A stretch of 64,000 bases of DNA, from contig CAIMFV010000053.1 in the NCBI GenBank assembly GCA_903840435.1, forward strand, positions 1-64,000, given 5' to 3'. The notes beneath the pieces were generated by a model. The model was given only the letters and a program-made list of their open reading frames with translations. It made no database searches and was not told where the DNA came from. Position 1 is the stretch's first letter; every line of letters starts with the position of its first letter. The DNA is from an uncultured Caulobacterales bacterium. Its GTDB lineage: Bacteria > Pseudomonadota > Alphaproteobacteria > Caulobacterales > Caulobacteraceae. A program made the position numbers and the translations under genes. This document shows, piece after piece, positions 44,211-54,025 of this stretch.

Positions 44211-44896
44211 AAGCTGGAATGGCGATTGGCCCGCTCGGCGACAGCGTGGTCAATGATGCGGACAAGCTTTGCCGTCGGTTGGGCGCCGATGGCGGCGAAT
44301 TTTTCGTCAAAGACAAAGAAGGGCACGCCCGTCACCCCGCCTTGCACGGCGATTTTGTGGTCGCGGGCGATCGCGTCCTGGTCAGCCCCGCGCGATAGAA
44401 GGTCAAGGATCATCAAAGGGTCCATGCCTGCGGCGCCGCCGATTTCAGCTAAAACTTCTGGCGCGCCAATATCGCGTCCGGCGACAAAATAGGCGGCATA
44501 AAGGGCTTCCCCTACCAGATCCGCCAAGCCCAAGCCCTTGGCCCAGCGCATTAGCCGGTGGGCGGCGCTTGTGTTGGGTGCGCGGGTTATGGCGTCGAAA
44601 TTAAACGGGATACCAAGCTCTTCCCCGGAGGCGAGGAGGGCCTCGTGGACGGCGCTTAAGCGGCTGCGGTCTGGAAACTTCGCCTCCAAATAGGCCCTGC
44701 GGTCGACACCTTCCTCGGGCAGGCTTGGGTCGAGCTGATAAGGGCGCCATAAAAGCTCGAGCGCGATGTCAGGCCGCGCGATGCGCGCCGCTGCAAGGCC
44801 GCGCCAGCCGAGATAACACCAGGGGCAGGCAAAATCGGCGATCATGTCGACCCGGATCGGCGGGGAAGTCGTCTGCGGGGGGGAGAGAGCGGCCAT
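44183..44896 (-). CDS. DsbA-family (FrnE-like) thiol oxidoreductase
   Basis: A 237-residue thioredoxin-fold protein of the DsbA/FrnE group, with CPWC near residue 25 (MIADFACPWCYLGW) and the cis-Pro loop QGGVTGVPFFVFDEKFAAIGAQP, as in FrnE. No signal peptide is visible, so it is probably cytoplasmic, unlike periplasmic DsbA. Family members are disulfide isomerases or oxidoreductases of uncertain substrate. The ATG at 44896 gives MAALSPPQ; the frame extends 12 codons further up. Its 3' end lies within the last codons of mfd, so transcripts overlap. Confidence 0.88.
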   Translation of the reverse strand: MAALSPPQTTSPPIRVDMIADFACPWCYLGWRGLAAARIARPDIALELLWRPYQLDPSLPEEGVDRRAYLEAKFPDRSRLSAVHEALLASGEELGIPFNFDAITRAPNTSAAHRLMRWAKGLGLADLVGEALYAAYFVAGRDIGAPEVLAEIGGAAGMDPLMILDLLSRGADQDAIARDHKIAVQGGVTGVPFFVFDEKFAAIGAQPTAKLVRIIDHAVAERANRHSSFQVPTNFTN

Positions 44897-45044
44897 GGTG
44901 GCAGTATCACGCCGCCAAAGCGGACTTGGCAAGCGCCTCGTCTGGCCCCTGACCCATTCCCACGGGTCAGAAGTCAGCGCTGAAGATTTTGCCGATAGAT
45001 TGATTGCTCAAGCTTTGGCCGTCGCTGCTGTTTGGAGCGGGGCT

Positions 45045-46445
45045 CTAGCCTGTGCGGCGAAACATGGCGCTGCGCGCGGCGCGCTCTAAGGCCGACGCAG
45101 CACTTTCGCCCGGTTGCAGTTCGGCCACACCCCGATCAAACTCGACGGTGAAGGGCGCGGTCGCGGCATCGGCTTCAAAGGCGGTGCAGCTGATCACCGC
45201 TGCAATCCGATCCGCCGCTACCGCGCAAGCTGCGGCATTGGCGGAGGGCAGGGCGAGGGCGAAGACATCATTGGCGAGCCGGGCGGCCGTATCTTCGACC
45301 CGCACCAGTCGTGCGACCATCGATCCCATTTGCGGAATGGCGCGGTCGAGCCACCCCTCGGCGCGGGCGCGCATGACGCCGGGTCGGTCGGCAATGCGCA
45401 AGACCGCAACGCTCAGCGGACGATTGCGACGCGGCGCCTCGGCTGCCAGTCCGGCAAGGTGGGAGGCGAACAGGTCGGGCGTGAAAAGACCCGTCGCAGC
45501 GTCGAGGCGGCCGGAATGGCGGGCGGGGTCAAGGGCCCGCGCAAGCAAGCTTTCTCGCCGATAGCGCGCCGCCATGCAGACAATGCGCAGGGCCGCCATG
45601 TCGGGGTCCTCACCAACATCTAAGGTATCGGAAAGGCCGCGTTGAAAGGCTTCGTTGAGATTCAGGGTGACGCCGGGCTTCAAGGCCAAAATGGTTGGAA
45701 TGTGGAAGAGGCGGGTATTGCGCCGCATCCCGCCCGCGATGGAAAGGCTTTCGGCCTGGGTCGAGCCCGACCAAAGCACCACGGCATCGAAGGCACGTTC
45801 ATGCAGGTAGTCGAAGGCGGTATAGGCGGTAAAAGCACCGGTCACCCGGGCCTCAAGCCTGGCAAGCCCTGCCTGGAGCTCGAGGAATTTCGGGGCAGGC
45901 TCGCCAATCAAGAGAACTTCGAGCGGCTTGGCCGCTTCGCGTTTTAGATTTGGCGGCAAGGTCGGCGGGGGCGGATCGCCGAACAGGGCACAGCGCAACC
46001 GGTATTCTTCTTGCGCCACCGCCGTACGGTCCAAGGACTCAAGCCGTAAAGCCGCCTGGACCGGATGCAGTTGGTCGCCCACCGCTAAATCCACTCCGTC
46101 AATGGCGGCACGCGCGGCGCCAAGACCGAGAACCGGCCGGCGAGGGGCTTCAAGGCCGCGATTGACCTCGGAAAGGAGGCGCGCCGCGCCCGTTGGGTCG
46201 GAACGCGCATCAAGGATCAGGGCATGGACCGGAAAGCGGGCCAGCAAGGCCTTGGCTTCCGCCGCATCACTGGGAAGTTCACAGGGCCAGCCATGGCGCG
46301 CGAGATCATCGCTGAGGGTCAAAAGCCCTTGCGCACCGGCGGCCTTTGGCGTCGGCGTCAGGATCAGGACTCGCGGGGACTGAAACGCCAAACCCAATAA
46401 CCCTTCAGCCCCTGTACCCGAGGCGCGATCTTGTACCGGGTTCAA
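45045..46445 (-). CDS. REC-REC-degenerate-GGDEF protein, PopA-like c-di-GMP effector candidate
   Basis: A 466-residue protein with two receiver-like domains (about 23-130 and 175-290) and a GGDEF domain (about 310-466). The first receiver keeps an Asp at the phospho-acceptor position (Asp79, ALILDARSD); the second has Trp in the equivalent strand (VVLWSG). The active-site GGDEF is replaced by ANDVF (391-395), so cyclase activity is unlikely. The inhibitory-site RxxD is intact: RVED (382-385), exactly before the degenerate motif. This pattern is that of Caulobacter PopA, which binds c-di-GMP and helps place CtrA at the pole for ClpXP proteolysis. Naming is inference. The start is a TTG at 46445 with no clear Shine-Dalgarno. 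Confidence 0.7.
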   Translation of the reverse strand: MNPVQDRASGTGAEGLLGLAFQSPRVLILTPTPKAAGAQGLLTLSDDLARHGWPCELPSDAAEAKALLARFPVHALILDARSDPTGAARLLSEVNRGLEAPRRPVLGLGAARAAIDGVDLAVGDQLHPVQAALRLESLDRTAVAQEEYRLRCALFGDPPPPTLPPNLKREAAKPLEVLLIGEPAPKFLELQAGLARLEARVTGAFTAYTAFDYLHERAFDAVVLWSGSTQAESLSIAGGMRRNTRLFHIPTILALKPGVTLNLNEAFQRGLSDTLDVGEDPDMAALRIVCMAARYRRESLLARALDPARHSGRLDAATGLFTPDLFASHLAGLAAEAPRRNRPLSVAVLRIADRPGVMRARAEGWLDRAIPQMGSMVARLVRVEDTAARLANDVFALALPSANAAACAVAADRIAAVISCTAFEADAATAPFTVEFDRGVAELQPGESAASALERAARSAMFRRTG

Positions 46446-46757
46446 CCCTAATCGACTTTACGATGTCAGGGAACCAAGATTGAACACACTCAAAGCCTTA
46501 TCTGTCCAACTGCATCCCAGTTCGGAAGGCAATTTTGCCGCTGACACGGTGAAACAGACGTTGATTTTTCGAGAGCGAGCCTAGCGAGGGAAGGATTAAT
46601 AATCTGGCGCCAGACAGGGTAAAAATCGGCCACCTCGCCAGCACGTGATCCTGCCGCCGCCGCCCACTGCCCTAACGTCATACTGGCGAGGTGGGTCAAA
46701 AGGGGGGATAAGACGCAAGACGGCGCGAGCCGTGACCGCAAACAGAGGGGGAAGAGC
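46446..46757. promoter_or_regulatory. Intergenic region with a 12-bp inverted repeat, upstream of the AMACR-like gene
   Basis: This 312-bp divergent gap holds no convincing gene. It contains CCACCTCGCCAG at 46629-46640 and its perfect reverse complement CTGGCGAGGTGG at 46682-46693, separated by 41 bp, ending 64 bp before the AMACR-like ATG. A purine-rich GAGGGGGAAGAGC just before the ATG is the ribosome site. The spacing suggests two half-sites for a dimeric regulator or a DNA loop rather than an intrinsic terminator. No CtrA TTAA-N7-TTAA site is evident. Confidence 0.45.
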
Positions 46758-47885
46758 ATGGCGCAGGGTCCGTTAGCCGGGGTCAAGGTCGTGGAATTTG
46801 CCGGGATCGGGCCCGGCCCATTTTGTGGCATGTTGCTCTCTGACCTTGGCGCCGATGTGGTGCGGATCGACCGCAAGGGCGGCTTTGGCGGCGCTCCCTT
46901 CGATGTTACAGCGCGCGGCCGTCGCTCCATCGCCCTTGATCTCAAAAAGCCTGAAGCTGTCGAGGCCTGCCTGAAGCTGATGGCGGGTGCGGACTTGGTT
47001 TTTGAAGGCTTTCGCCCGGGGGTGATGGAGCGTTTAGGGCTTGGCCCCGAGGTGGCGCTCGCGCGTAATCCCAAGCTCGTCTATGGACGGATGACCGGAT
47101 GGGGCCAGTTTGGACCGCTGGCCAAGGCGGCTGGCCACGACATCAACTACATCGCCTTGACCGGTGCTCTGCACGCGATTGGCTCAGCCGAGCGGCCCTA
47201 TCCGCCCTTGAACCTGGTTGGCGATTTTGGCGGCGGCGCTCTCTACTTGGCCTTCGGGCTCTTGGCTGCCTTGACCCATGCGAGAGCGACTGGAAAAGGC
47301 CAGGTCGTCGATGCCGCCATGACCGATGGAGCGGCGTCGCTGATGGCGATGTTCTACGGCATGAAGGGGGCAGGCATCTGGCACGATGAGCGTCGGGCCA
47401 ATCTGCTCGACGGCGGTGCGCATATGTATGACGTCTATGAATGTGCCGATGGCAAGTTCGTCGCCATTGGCTCGCTTGAACCGCAATTCTACGCCCTCTT
47501 GTTGGAAAAGGCTGGGATCACTGACCCGCAGTTCAAACATCAGGGCGACCGCAGCCAATGGCCGGACCTGAAAGCCAAGCTTGCCGAGGCGCTGAAAACC
47601 AAGACCAGAGATGCCTGGACCGCCATTATGGAGGGCACCGACGTTTGCTTTGCGCCCGTGCTTAGTCTCGAAGAGGCGCCCAACCATCCGCACAATCAGG
47701 CCCGCCAGACCTTTGTAACGCAAGACGGTGTCGTCCAGCCCGCGCCCGCCCCGCGCTTTTCAGAAACGCCGGGCGCCGTACAAGGCCCACCGCCCAAGAT
47801 CGGCGCCCACACAGAAGCGGCTCTGCGCGACTGGGGCTTCTCGGCTGGCGACATCGAAAACCTGAAGGTAGCGGGCGCGGTTTAG
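46758..47885 (+). CDS. CaiB/BaiF CoA-transferase family protein, alpha-methylacyl-CoA racemase-like
   Basis: A 375-residue class III CoA-transferase-fold protein. The segment [21 protein letters not shown] and His127 and Asp156 in [13 protein letters not shown] and NLVGDFGGG match the catalytic pair of alpha-methylacyl-CoA racemase (AMACR), which epimerises 2-methyl-branched acyl-CoAs. Length fits AMACR (about 360-380) rather than the ~400-residue formyl- or carnitine-CoA transferases. It likely serves degradation of branched-chain or sterol-like acids. It has its own upstream region with an inverted repeat, and its stop overlaps the convergent transglycosylase gene in TTAG. Confidence 0.88.
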   Translation: MAQGPLAGVKVVEFAGIGPGPFCGMLLSDLGADVVRIDRKGGFGGAPFDVTARGRRSIALDLKKPEAVEACLKLMAGADLVFEGFRPGVMERLGLGPEVALARNPKLVYGRMTGWGQFGPLAKAAGHDINYIALTGALHAIGSAERPYPPLNLVGDFGGGALYLAFGLLAALTHARATGKGQVVDAAMTDGAASLMAMFYGMKGAGIWHDERRANLLDGGAHMYDVYECADGKFVAIGSLEPQFYALLLEKAGITDPQFKHQGDRSQWPDLKAKLAEALKTKTRDAWTAIMEGTDVCFAPVLSLEEAPNHPHNQARQTFVTQDGVVQPAPAPRFSETPGAVQGPPPKIGAHTEAALRDWGFSAGDIENLKVAGAV

Positions 47886-49483
47886 TGCGCAGGGGCGCTA
47901 AGGGCCGCCGTGGTCCAGCCATCCATGCCCTTGGCCACGGTGTCCAGGGAATTGGGTGAGGCGCCGAAGAGGCGGCTATAGATCCAGGTGTCGGCGGCCA
48001 CATGGCGAACAAAGTCGCGCACGCCCGCGCCGGGTAAGCTTTCCAGAATGAGCAGGCTATCGGTGGATGCCAGGGCCGTGCGTGTCTCCCCCACAATGCG
48101 AGGGCCAACATTATAGGCGGCGAGGGTTTGGATGAGATCGCCGTGGTTGAGGGCCAAGAGCTTGGCGAGATAGATCTGCCCAAGCTTGAGATTGAGCCCG
48201 CCGGACTGCAAGGCCTTCGGCTTGCGTCGATAGGCGCGGTCGCCGGTAATGGCGGCGGCGGTTTCGGCGGTCAACTGCATCAGGCCAAAGGCGGCCCCCC
48301 CGCGAGCCTTAGGGTTGAAGCGGCTCTCGCGCTTGACGATGGCATAGACCAAGGCCTTGTCGACCGTAAACCCGCCCTCTGGGTTCAGCTCCGGTGTTGG
48401 GTAGTTTTCAGGGCGGAACCGCGCGCCGTCTGGCAGGTCTTCGGGCAGGGTCTCTTGCGGCAAAAGCTTGGCCAGCGCTTGCCATTTTTCGCGCAAGGCG
48501 GGGTCGGCCTCAATCGCCATGGCGTGGCGAATTTCGTCAGAGGCATGGCCGATTTGGCCAAGTTGGAGCAGCGCCGCAGTGCGCTGGGCCCGAAGGTCTT
48601 GGTGAAGCCAAATATCGGTGGCCGCGAGGCTTGGCGCGCCATTGCCGGACGTGCGATCGCGGGGTCGCGTGGACGACGAAAGGGAGGGAGCCGCGTGCGC
48701 GGGCTCACTCAAGCTCAGTTGGTCGCTTTCCAGGTTTAATGCGTTATCGTCACCGAGGCGGCGCAAGGCCAACTGGCCATAGAAGCTGAAGGGCGCTTGC
48801 GCGGCCGCTTTCAAATAGGCTTGTTCATCGCCAGGGCGCCCTGACCGCTCTGCCGAACGGGCCGCCCAAAAGGCTGCGGCGGCGCGCGGGGCAGTGGCTT
48901 TCGGCAGGGCGTTGGCGAGGTCCGAAAAAGCCTTGAAGGCGTCGGCAAAGGCGCTGCGCCGAAAGGCGAGGAGGCCAAGGGTCCAGCCGTCGTTTTCGCG
49001 CAGCGCCAGACGTTCGGCTTCCTCAAATCGCCCTTTCGAATAGGCCGTCCGCGCCGCAAGCGATAGGGGCGGCTCTTGGCTGACTTCCCCAGCCTTTGAC
49101 GCGCCTGCGATCAACGCCGCCACGCGGTCACCACCAGCTAGATCCGGATAGGCGCCCATCCAGGCTTTCAGGTCTGCCGATGTCGCCAAAAAGACCGGGC
49201 TCAGCACCCGCTCCATGGCCACATAGCCGGTCAGGCAGGGGTTCTCCACATGCTCCAACATCATGTCGGCGACTTGAAATTCACCGCGTCGGACGGCGGA
49301 AAAGGCAGCGCTGTAAGCGGCCACATCCGCAGCGGACAAGATGACCGGCGCAGCAGGCGCGGGCTCAGCATTGCGGGCGTGTGAGGACGAAGGCCCGACA
49401 AGGCCACTGCCGACCAAGAGCGCGGTTAGGAGGGCTACAAGGCCAAGCGCTCGCAAACTTCGCTGGCGGCGAAATCGTCCCAT
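47882..49483 (-). CDS. Soluble lytic murein transglycosylase (Slt family)
   Basis: A ~533-residue periplasmic enzyme that cleaves peptidoglycan to 1,6-anhydromuropeptides. A signal segment follows the basic start [20 protein letters not shown] long alpha-helical superhelical region (about 60-350) leads to the C-terminal SLT domain: [27 protein letters not shown] (given in part, with catalytic Glu in KRESRF), then the [10 protein letters not shown] loop. The ATG at 49483 gives the best signal peptide; an in-frame ATG at 49528 lies 8 bp after the uracil-DNA glycosylase stop. It is probably in an operon with that gene. Confidence 0.92.
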   Translation of the reverse strand: MGRFRRQRSLRALGLVALLTALLVGSGLVGPSSSHARNAEPAPAAPVILSAADVAAYSAAFSAVRRGEFQVADMMLEHVENPCLTGYVAMERVLSPVFLATSADLKAWMGAYPDLAGGDRVAALIAGASKAGEVSQEPPLSLAARTAYSKGRFEEAERLALRENDGWTLGLLAFRRSAFADAFKAFSDLANALPKATAPRAAAAFWAARSAERSGRPGDEQAYLKAAAQAPFSFYGQLALRRLGDDNALNLESDQLSLSEPAHAAPSLSSSTRPRDRTSGNGAPSLAATDIWLHQDLRAQRTAALLQLGQIGHASDEIRHAMAIEADPALREKWQALAKLLPQETLPEDLPDGARFRPENYPTPELNPEGGFTVDKALVYAIVKRESRFNPKARGGAAFGLMQLTAETAAAITGDRAYRRKPKALQSGGLNLKLGQIYLAKLLALNHGDLIQTLAAYNVGPRIVGETRTALASTDSLLILESLPGAGVRDFVRHVAADTWIYSRLFGASPNSLDTVAKGMDGWTTAALSAPAH

Positions 49484-49535
49484 CAACCCGCTTTCGCAAC
49501 TTCTGCCTTTGAAAAGGCTATTCGCCATAACGGGC

Positions 49536-50399
49536 TCAAAGCCCCTGATCAAGCCGTTGGCGAATTGCCAGGAGGTCGGACCATGCCTGTTTCTTGGCGC
49601 CCGGTTGGCGCAACAAATAGGCGGGGTGCAGGCTTGGAAGGGTAGGGATGTCGCGCCCCTCCGGGCTCGTCCACGTCGTCCAGCGGCCACGCAGGCTCAA
49701 AATGCCCTCAGGTCGCCCCAACATGAATTTCGCCGAGGCGCCGCCGAGCAGCAGAAGGATCTGCGGCTGAACCAAGCTGATCGCCCGCGCCACAAAGGGG
49801 GCGCAGGTCATTTGTTCTTCCGGAGACGGCGTGCGGTTGGCGGGCGGGCGCCAGAAGACCGAATTGGTGATAAAAACCTCGTCTGTCAGCTGAGCCGCCG
49901 CCAGCATCCGATCCAGCAACTTACCCGCCCGGCCAACAAAGGGGTCGCCTTGGATATCTTCCTCCGCGCCCGGCGCCTCGCCAATGATCATCAGCCGGGC
50001 ATCTTGACGCCCACGGGCAAACACCGCTTGGCGGGCACCTTGCGACTTCAAGGGACATCCCTCAAACCCAGCTATGGCCTCAGAAAGGGCTTCGAGGGTG
50101 GTGGCGGACTGGGCCAAGGTCTCGGCGGCAGCCAAGGTTTCCGGTGGCGGCGGTGGCTTGGCTAAGGGGCTAGGGCCTGCCGCATGGGGCGGCGAATCGT
50201 CCGGGTTCGCAGGTGTAGGATGCAAGGCGGGACTGGGGCGGGCAAGGAGGCGCTGGCGGCCCTCACTCAGTCGATCCTTGGCCTGGAGCTCGTAAAATGT
50301 GTCGACACCGGCATCAGACCAGAAGGCCAATAGGCTCTCAAGCGCCCGCGCGGAGGCGAGGTTGGCGGCTGCGGAAGGAGAAACGGGTGGGCTCGACAT
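49536..50399 (-). CDS. Uracil-DNA glycosylase, family-4-like with incomplete Fe-S cysteines
   Basis: A 287-residue glycosylase that should remove uracil from DNA. A ~100-residue Pro/Ala-rich N-terminal region precedes the catalytic domain. Motif A reads [23 protein letters not shown], motif B HPAYLLR, both typical of families 4/5. Family-4 enzymes usually hold a 4Fe-4S cluster on four Cys; here only two Cys are seen (GFEGCPLK and EEQMTC), and the position usually Cys in the V-x-K-C-R-P-P motif is Trp (VFWRPP). The cluster is therefore probably absent. It starts at an ATG (50399) with a poor Shine-Dalgarno and precedes slt. Confidence 0.88.
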   Translation of the reverse strand: MSSPPVSPSAAANLASARALESLLAFWSDAGVDTFYELQAKDRLSEGRQRLLARPSPALHPTPANPDDSPPHAAGPSPLAKPPPPPETLAAAETLAQSATTLEALSEAIAGFEGCPLKSQGARQAVFARGRQDARLMIIGEAPGAEEDIQGDPFVGRAGKLLDRMLAAAQLTDEVFITNSVFWRPPANRTPSPEEQMTCAPFVARAISLVQPQILLLLGGASAKFMLGRPEGILSLRGRWTTWTSPEGRDIPTLPSLHPAYLLRQPGAKKQAWSDLLAIRQRLDQGL

Positions 50400-50495
50400 A
50401 TGGCTATATGTTTTAAGCGAAGAATGAGGGCTTGACCATCGCAACGGCGCCTTCGATTAAATCGCTCAACAGATGCAAAATCCGGGAAATGATCG

Positions 50496-52178
50496 ATGAG
50501 CCAAGCTTCGGAAGATGTCGTCGCACGCGAAGCGATGGATTACGACGTCGTCATCGTCGGCGGCGGTCCGGCAGGCCTGTCGGCGGCCATTCGCTTAAAG
50601 CAATTGGCAGCCGAGGCGGGGACCGAGGTCTCCATCGCGCTGGTGGAAAAAGGCTCAGAGGTTGGCGCCCATATTTTGTCAGGTGCCGTGATCGACCCGA
50701 AGGCCTTGAACGAGCTCTTTCCAGATTGGCGCGAGCGTGGCGCGCCATTGGAAACGCCGGTCACCAAGGATCGCTTCCTCCTGCTTGGGCCATCGGGCGA
50801 AATTTCGCTGCCGATGTTCGCCCTGCCTCCCTTTATGCACAATCACGGGTGCTACATCGCTTCGCTCGCCAATGTCTGCCGGTGGTTGGCGACCGAGGCC
50901 GAGGCCTTGGGTGTCGAAATCTATCCAGGGTTTGCCGCCAGCGAACTGACGCGTCGTGAAGATGGGTCGATCAAGGGTGTGGTCGTCGGTGTGGTGGGAA
51001 TCGGCAAGGACGGCATTGAAAAGCCCGACTATCAACCGGGCATGGAGCTCAATGGTCGCTATGTCTTTATCGCCGAAGGCGTGCGCGGCTCGCTCGCCAA
51101 ACAAATCATCAGCGACTTCAAGCTCGACGCCCATTCCGATCCGCAAAAATTTGGCATCGGCCTGAAAGAGATTTGGCAGGTGCCGCCCGAAAAGCACCAG
51201 CCGGGCCTTGCCCAGCACTCCACGGGCTGGCCGCTCGACAACGCCACGGGCGGCGGCAGTTTCATGTACCATTTTGGCGATAACTATGTCGCCATCGGCT
51301 TTGTCGTGCACCTCAACTACAAGAACCCCTACCTCTCGCCTTTCGACGAATTCCAACGCTTCAAGCAACATCCAAGCGTCAGGCCGCATCTGGAAGGTGG
51401 ACGAAGGATCGCCTATGGCGCGCGCGCGATCACCGAAGGCGGCCTACAGTCCGTGCCAAAGCTCGCCTTTCCCGGAGGCGTCTTGATCGGGTGTTCGGCG
51501 GGCTTTGTGAATGTGCCGCGGATCAAAGGCAGCCATAATGCCATGAAATCCGGCATGCTGGCGGCGGAAGCGGCTTTTGCGGCCCTGCAAGATGGGCGCG
51601 GCGGGGATTTGCTCGATACCTACCAAGCGGCTTACGAGAAAAGCTGGATCGCCAAGGAATTAAGGCTCGTCCGCAACGCCAAGCCGATCCTGACCAAGTT
51701 TGGCACCTTGATCGGCGGGGCGCTGGGCATTCTCGACATGTGGACCAACCATCTGTTGGGCTTTTCGGTTTTTGGCACCTTGCACCACGAAAAGACCGAT
51801 GCAGCCTCGACCGGCCTTGCCAAGGACTACAAGCCGATTGCCTATCCAAAACCAGATGGGGTGATCAGCTTCGACAAGCTGTCGTCGGTGTTCATTTCAG
51901 CCACCAATCACGAGGAAGACCAACCGGCCCATTTGCGGCTGAAAGACCCTTCCATCCCGATTTCGGTCAACCTGCCAAAATATGGCGAGCCTGCACGGCT
52001 CTACTGCCCGGCGGGTGTGTACGAGGTGGTGGACGACGGAGCCGGAGCGGACCCGAGATTCGTCATCAATGCGCAAAACTGCGTTCACTGTAAGACCTGC
52101 GACATCAAGGACCCGTCGCAGAACATTACCTGGACGCCCCCCGAAGGCGGCGGTGGGCCGAACTACCCGAACATGTAG
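50496..52178 (+). CDS. Electron transfer flavoprotein-ubiquinone oxidoreductase
   Basis: ETF-QO passes electrons from acyl-CoA and amino-acid dehydrogenases, via ETF, to ubiquinone at the inner membrane. The 560-residue protein has the FAD motif VVIVGGGPAGLSAAIRLKQL (near residue 20), LSGAVIDPKALNELFPDW, the GMELNGRYVFIAEGVRGSL domain, a membrane-contact helix in the middle, and a C-terminal 4Fe-4S ligand set with YCPAGVYE and NCVHCKTCDIKDP. Length matches bacterial members. It starts 97 bp after, and divergent from, the uracil-DNA glycosylase. Confidence 0.97.
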   Translation: MSQASEDVVAREAMDYDVVIVGGGPAGLSAAIRLKQLAAEAGTEVSIALVEKGSEVGAHILSGAVIDPKALNELFPDWRERGAPLETPVTKDRFLLLGPSGEISLPMFALPPFMHNHGCYIASLANVCRWLATEAEALGVEIYPGFAASELTRREDGSIKGVVVGVVGIGKDGIEKPDYQPGMELNGRYVFIAEGVRGSLAKQIISDFKLDAHSDPQKFGIGLKEIWQVPPEKHQPGLAQHSTGWPLDNATGGGSFMYHFGDNYVAIGFVVHLNYKNPYLSPFDEFQRFKQHPSVRPHLEGGRRIAYGARAITEGGLQSVPKLAFPGGVLIGCSAGFVNVPRIKGSHNAMKSGMLAAEAAFAALQDGRGGDLLDTYQAAYEKSWIAKELRLVRNAKPILTKFGTLIGGALGILDMWTNHLLGFSVFGTLHHEKTDAASTGLAKDYKPIAYPKPDGVISFDKLSSVFISATNHEEDQPAHLRLKDPSIPISVNLPKYGEPARLYCPAGVYEVVDDGAGADPRFVINAQNCVHCKTCDIKDPSQNITWTPPEGGGGPNYPNM

Positions 52179-52255
52179 GCGCGCGGTCGCCTTTTCAGCG
52201 GCGGGGGGCATCAGGAGACTTGCGGGGGCGCAAGCTTTTGTGGAAACGTCCGCAA

Positions 52256-54022
52256 ATGAAAGCGTTTCGGCTGGTTCTCTTCGCCTTCGCCCTGGTCTTA
52301 ACCGGCGTCGGCCTTTCTGCATGCGCGGTGGATAGCGCGCGACCGTCGCTCGGAGGCGCTCCCAACCCGTCGCCTGCGACCCTTGGCGCCGCAGAACCCC
52401 ATAGCGGGGCAGGATATTTCCTGTCTGCCCAAGCCGCGCTGGCCTCAGGCGACTTCTCGACCGCAGCGCCGCTTTTCGCCGCTGCCAGCGCCGCCGAACC
52501 CACCGACCCCTATGTGCGCGGTCAGGCTGTGCGCGCGCTGATTCTCTCAGGTGAGGTATCCAAGGCCGCAGCGCTGGCCGGGTCGGGCCCCTTGGAAGGG
52601 GACGACAACAGCCTTGGCATGAGTTTCTTGGTGCGCGGCGTGGAAAGACTGGCCTCGGGTCAACCGAAAGAGGCGACCCTGATCCTGGCCGATCCGGCAA
52701 CGCTTGGGCCCCATAGTGTTGCAGGCGCGCTTCTAGCGCCGTGGGCCTATGCAACAGCAGGCGACTGGACCAATGCGTTGAAGCCGATCAATGCCAATGG
52801 CGACGCCCTGCTCGCGGCCTTCTCAGGCATGGGGCGGGCGCAACTCTTAGAGCGCGCCGGTAAGTTTGATGAAGCGGAGGCCGCCTATAAGGCGCTGGCC
52901 TCGGGCCACGAGGCGCTGTTCGTCTTGGCCTATGGCGCCTTTCTCGAGCGCTCGAGGCGCAGCGATGAGGCGGCCAAGCTCTATGCCGTGGCGCTGACCA
53001 AATCCCCCGGCGAGGAAGGCTTGCTCGAAGCCTTGGCCCGGGTCAAAGCCAAGGGCCCACCGCCTGCGCGCGCCAGTTTAAATGAAGGTGCGGCACAATC
53101 CCTATTGAACCCCGCAGCCCTGCTGATTGCGGACCGGCAATATGAGGTTGGACTTGAATATTTGCGGCTGTGCCTGACCCTCGACCCGGATCGCGCCGAG
53201 GCCTGGCTCCTGGCGGGCGAAGCTCTGGCCAATCTTGGCGACAAGCAAGCGAGCCGCAGCGCCTATGGGGCGGTGAAGCGCGGAAATCCCACCTATGGCT
53301 CGGCCAGGGCGCGGCTCGCCATTAGCTTGGAAGAGGCGGGCGATAAGACAGGCGCCTTGGCCATCGCGAAGGAGACGGCCGACGCCTTGCCCAACGATCC
53401 CTCCAGCCAAGTGGTTTATGCCGAGCTGTTGCGCGACACCGACCAGTATGACGCCGCCATCCAGGCCATGGACCGCTTGATCGCGTCTGAGGAAGCCAAG
53501 TCCGGCCCGAAGGCGGAAGCCAATGCCCGTCTCTACTATATCCGCGGTGCCGACGAAGAACGGTCCGGCAAATGGCCTCAAGGGGAGGCCGATCTCAAAC
53601 ACGCCTTGAAGTTGGAGCCTAACGAGGCCGAAGTGCTCAACTATTTGGGTTTCGCCTGGGTGGATCGCGGCGAACATCTGAAAGAAGGCCTCGATATGCT
53701 GAAGCGAGCGGCGGCCTTGTCGCCGGACTCCGGCGCGATCATCGATTCGCTCGGCTGGGGCAAGTATCGCCTGAAGGACTATTCCGGCGCCGTCCTTGAC
53801 CTCGAACGGGCTGTGCAACTGGAAGCGGGGGATCCGGAGATCAATGACCATTTGGGCGATGCCTATTGGCGGGCAGGTCGGCGGATTGAGGCCACCTATC
53901 AATGGCGGCGCGTTTTGACCTTCCACCCCGATGAGGCCTTGCGGATTAAGGTTGAGAAGAAGGTGAAGGACGGCTTGCCGCCGGTTTCGCAAGTGCCAGC
54001 CACACCAAATTCGACCCGGTAA
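52256..54022 (+). CDS. TPR-repeat lipoprotein
   Basis: A 588-residue protein starting with a lipoprotein signal (MKAFRLVLFAFALVLTGVGL, lipobox LSAC), so it is probably anchored in the outer membrane. The mature part is built of tetratricopeptide repeats: AFLERSRRSDEAAKLYAVALTK, YLRLCLTLDPDRAEAWLLAGEAL, LKHALKLEPNEAEVLNYLGF, ALSPDSGAIIDSLGWGKYRL and INDHLGDAYWRAGRRIEATYQWRR. Such proteins usually scaffold complexes; in alphaproteobacteria the role is not established. The ATG at 52256 gives the signal; an upstream in-frame GTG at 52220 is rejected. ispE begins four bases after its stop. Confidence 0.88.
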   Translation: MKAFRLVLFAFALVLTGVGLSACAVDSARPSLGGAPNPSPATLGAAEPHSGAGYFLSAQAALASGDFSTAAPLFAAASAAEPTDPYVRGQAVRALILSGEVSKAAALAGSGPLEGDDNSLGMSFLVRGVERLASGQPKEATLILADPATLGPHSVAGALLAPWAYATAGDWTNALKPINANGDALLAAFSGMGRAQLLERAGKFDEAEAAYKALASGHEALFVLAYGAFLERSRRSDEAAKLYAVALTKSPGEEGLLEALARVKAKGPPPARASLNEGAAQSLLNPAALLIADRQYEVGLEYLRLCLTLDPDRAEAWLLAGEALANLGDKQASRSAYGAVKRGNPTYGSARARLAISLEEAGDKTGALAIAKETADALPNDPSSQVVYAELLRDTDQYDAAIQAMDRLIASEEAKSGPKAEANARLYYIRGADEERSGKWPQGEADLKHALKLEPNEAEVLNYLGFAWVDRGEHLKEGLDMLKRAAALSPDSGAIIDSLGWGKYRLKDYSGAVLDLERAVQLEAGDPEINDHLGDAYWRAGRRIEATYQWRRVLTFHPDEALRIKVEKKVKDGLPPVSQVPATPNSTR

Positions 54023-54025
54023 ACC

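Noticed and set aside
46490-47074. 194-residue minus-strand frame across the gap before the AMACR-like gene
   Set aside because: Half lies antisense to the AMACR-like gene, composition is Ser/Arg/Pro-rich, and no motif is visible.
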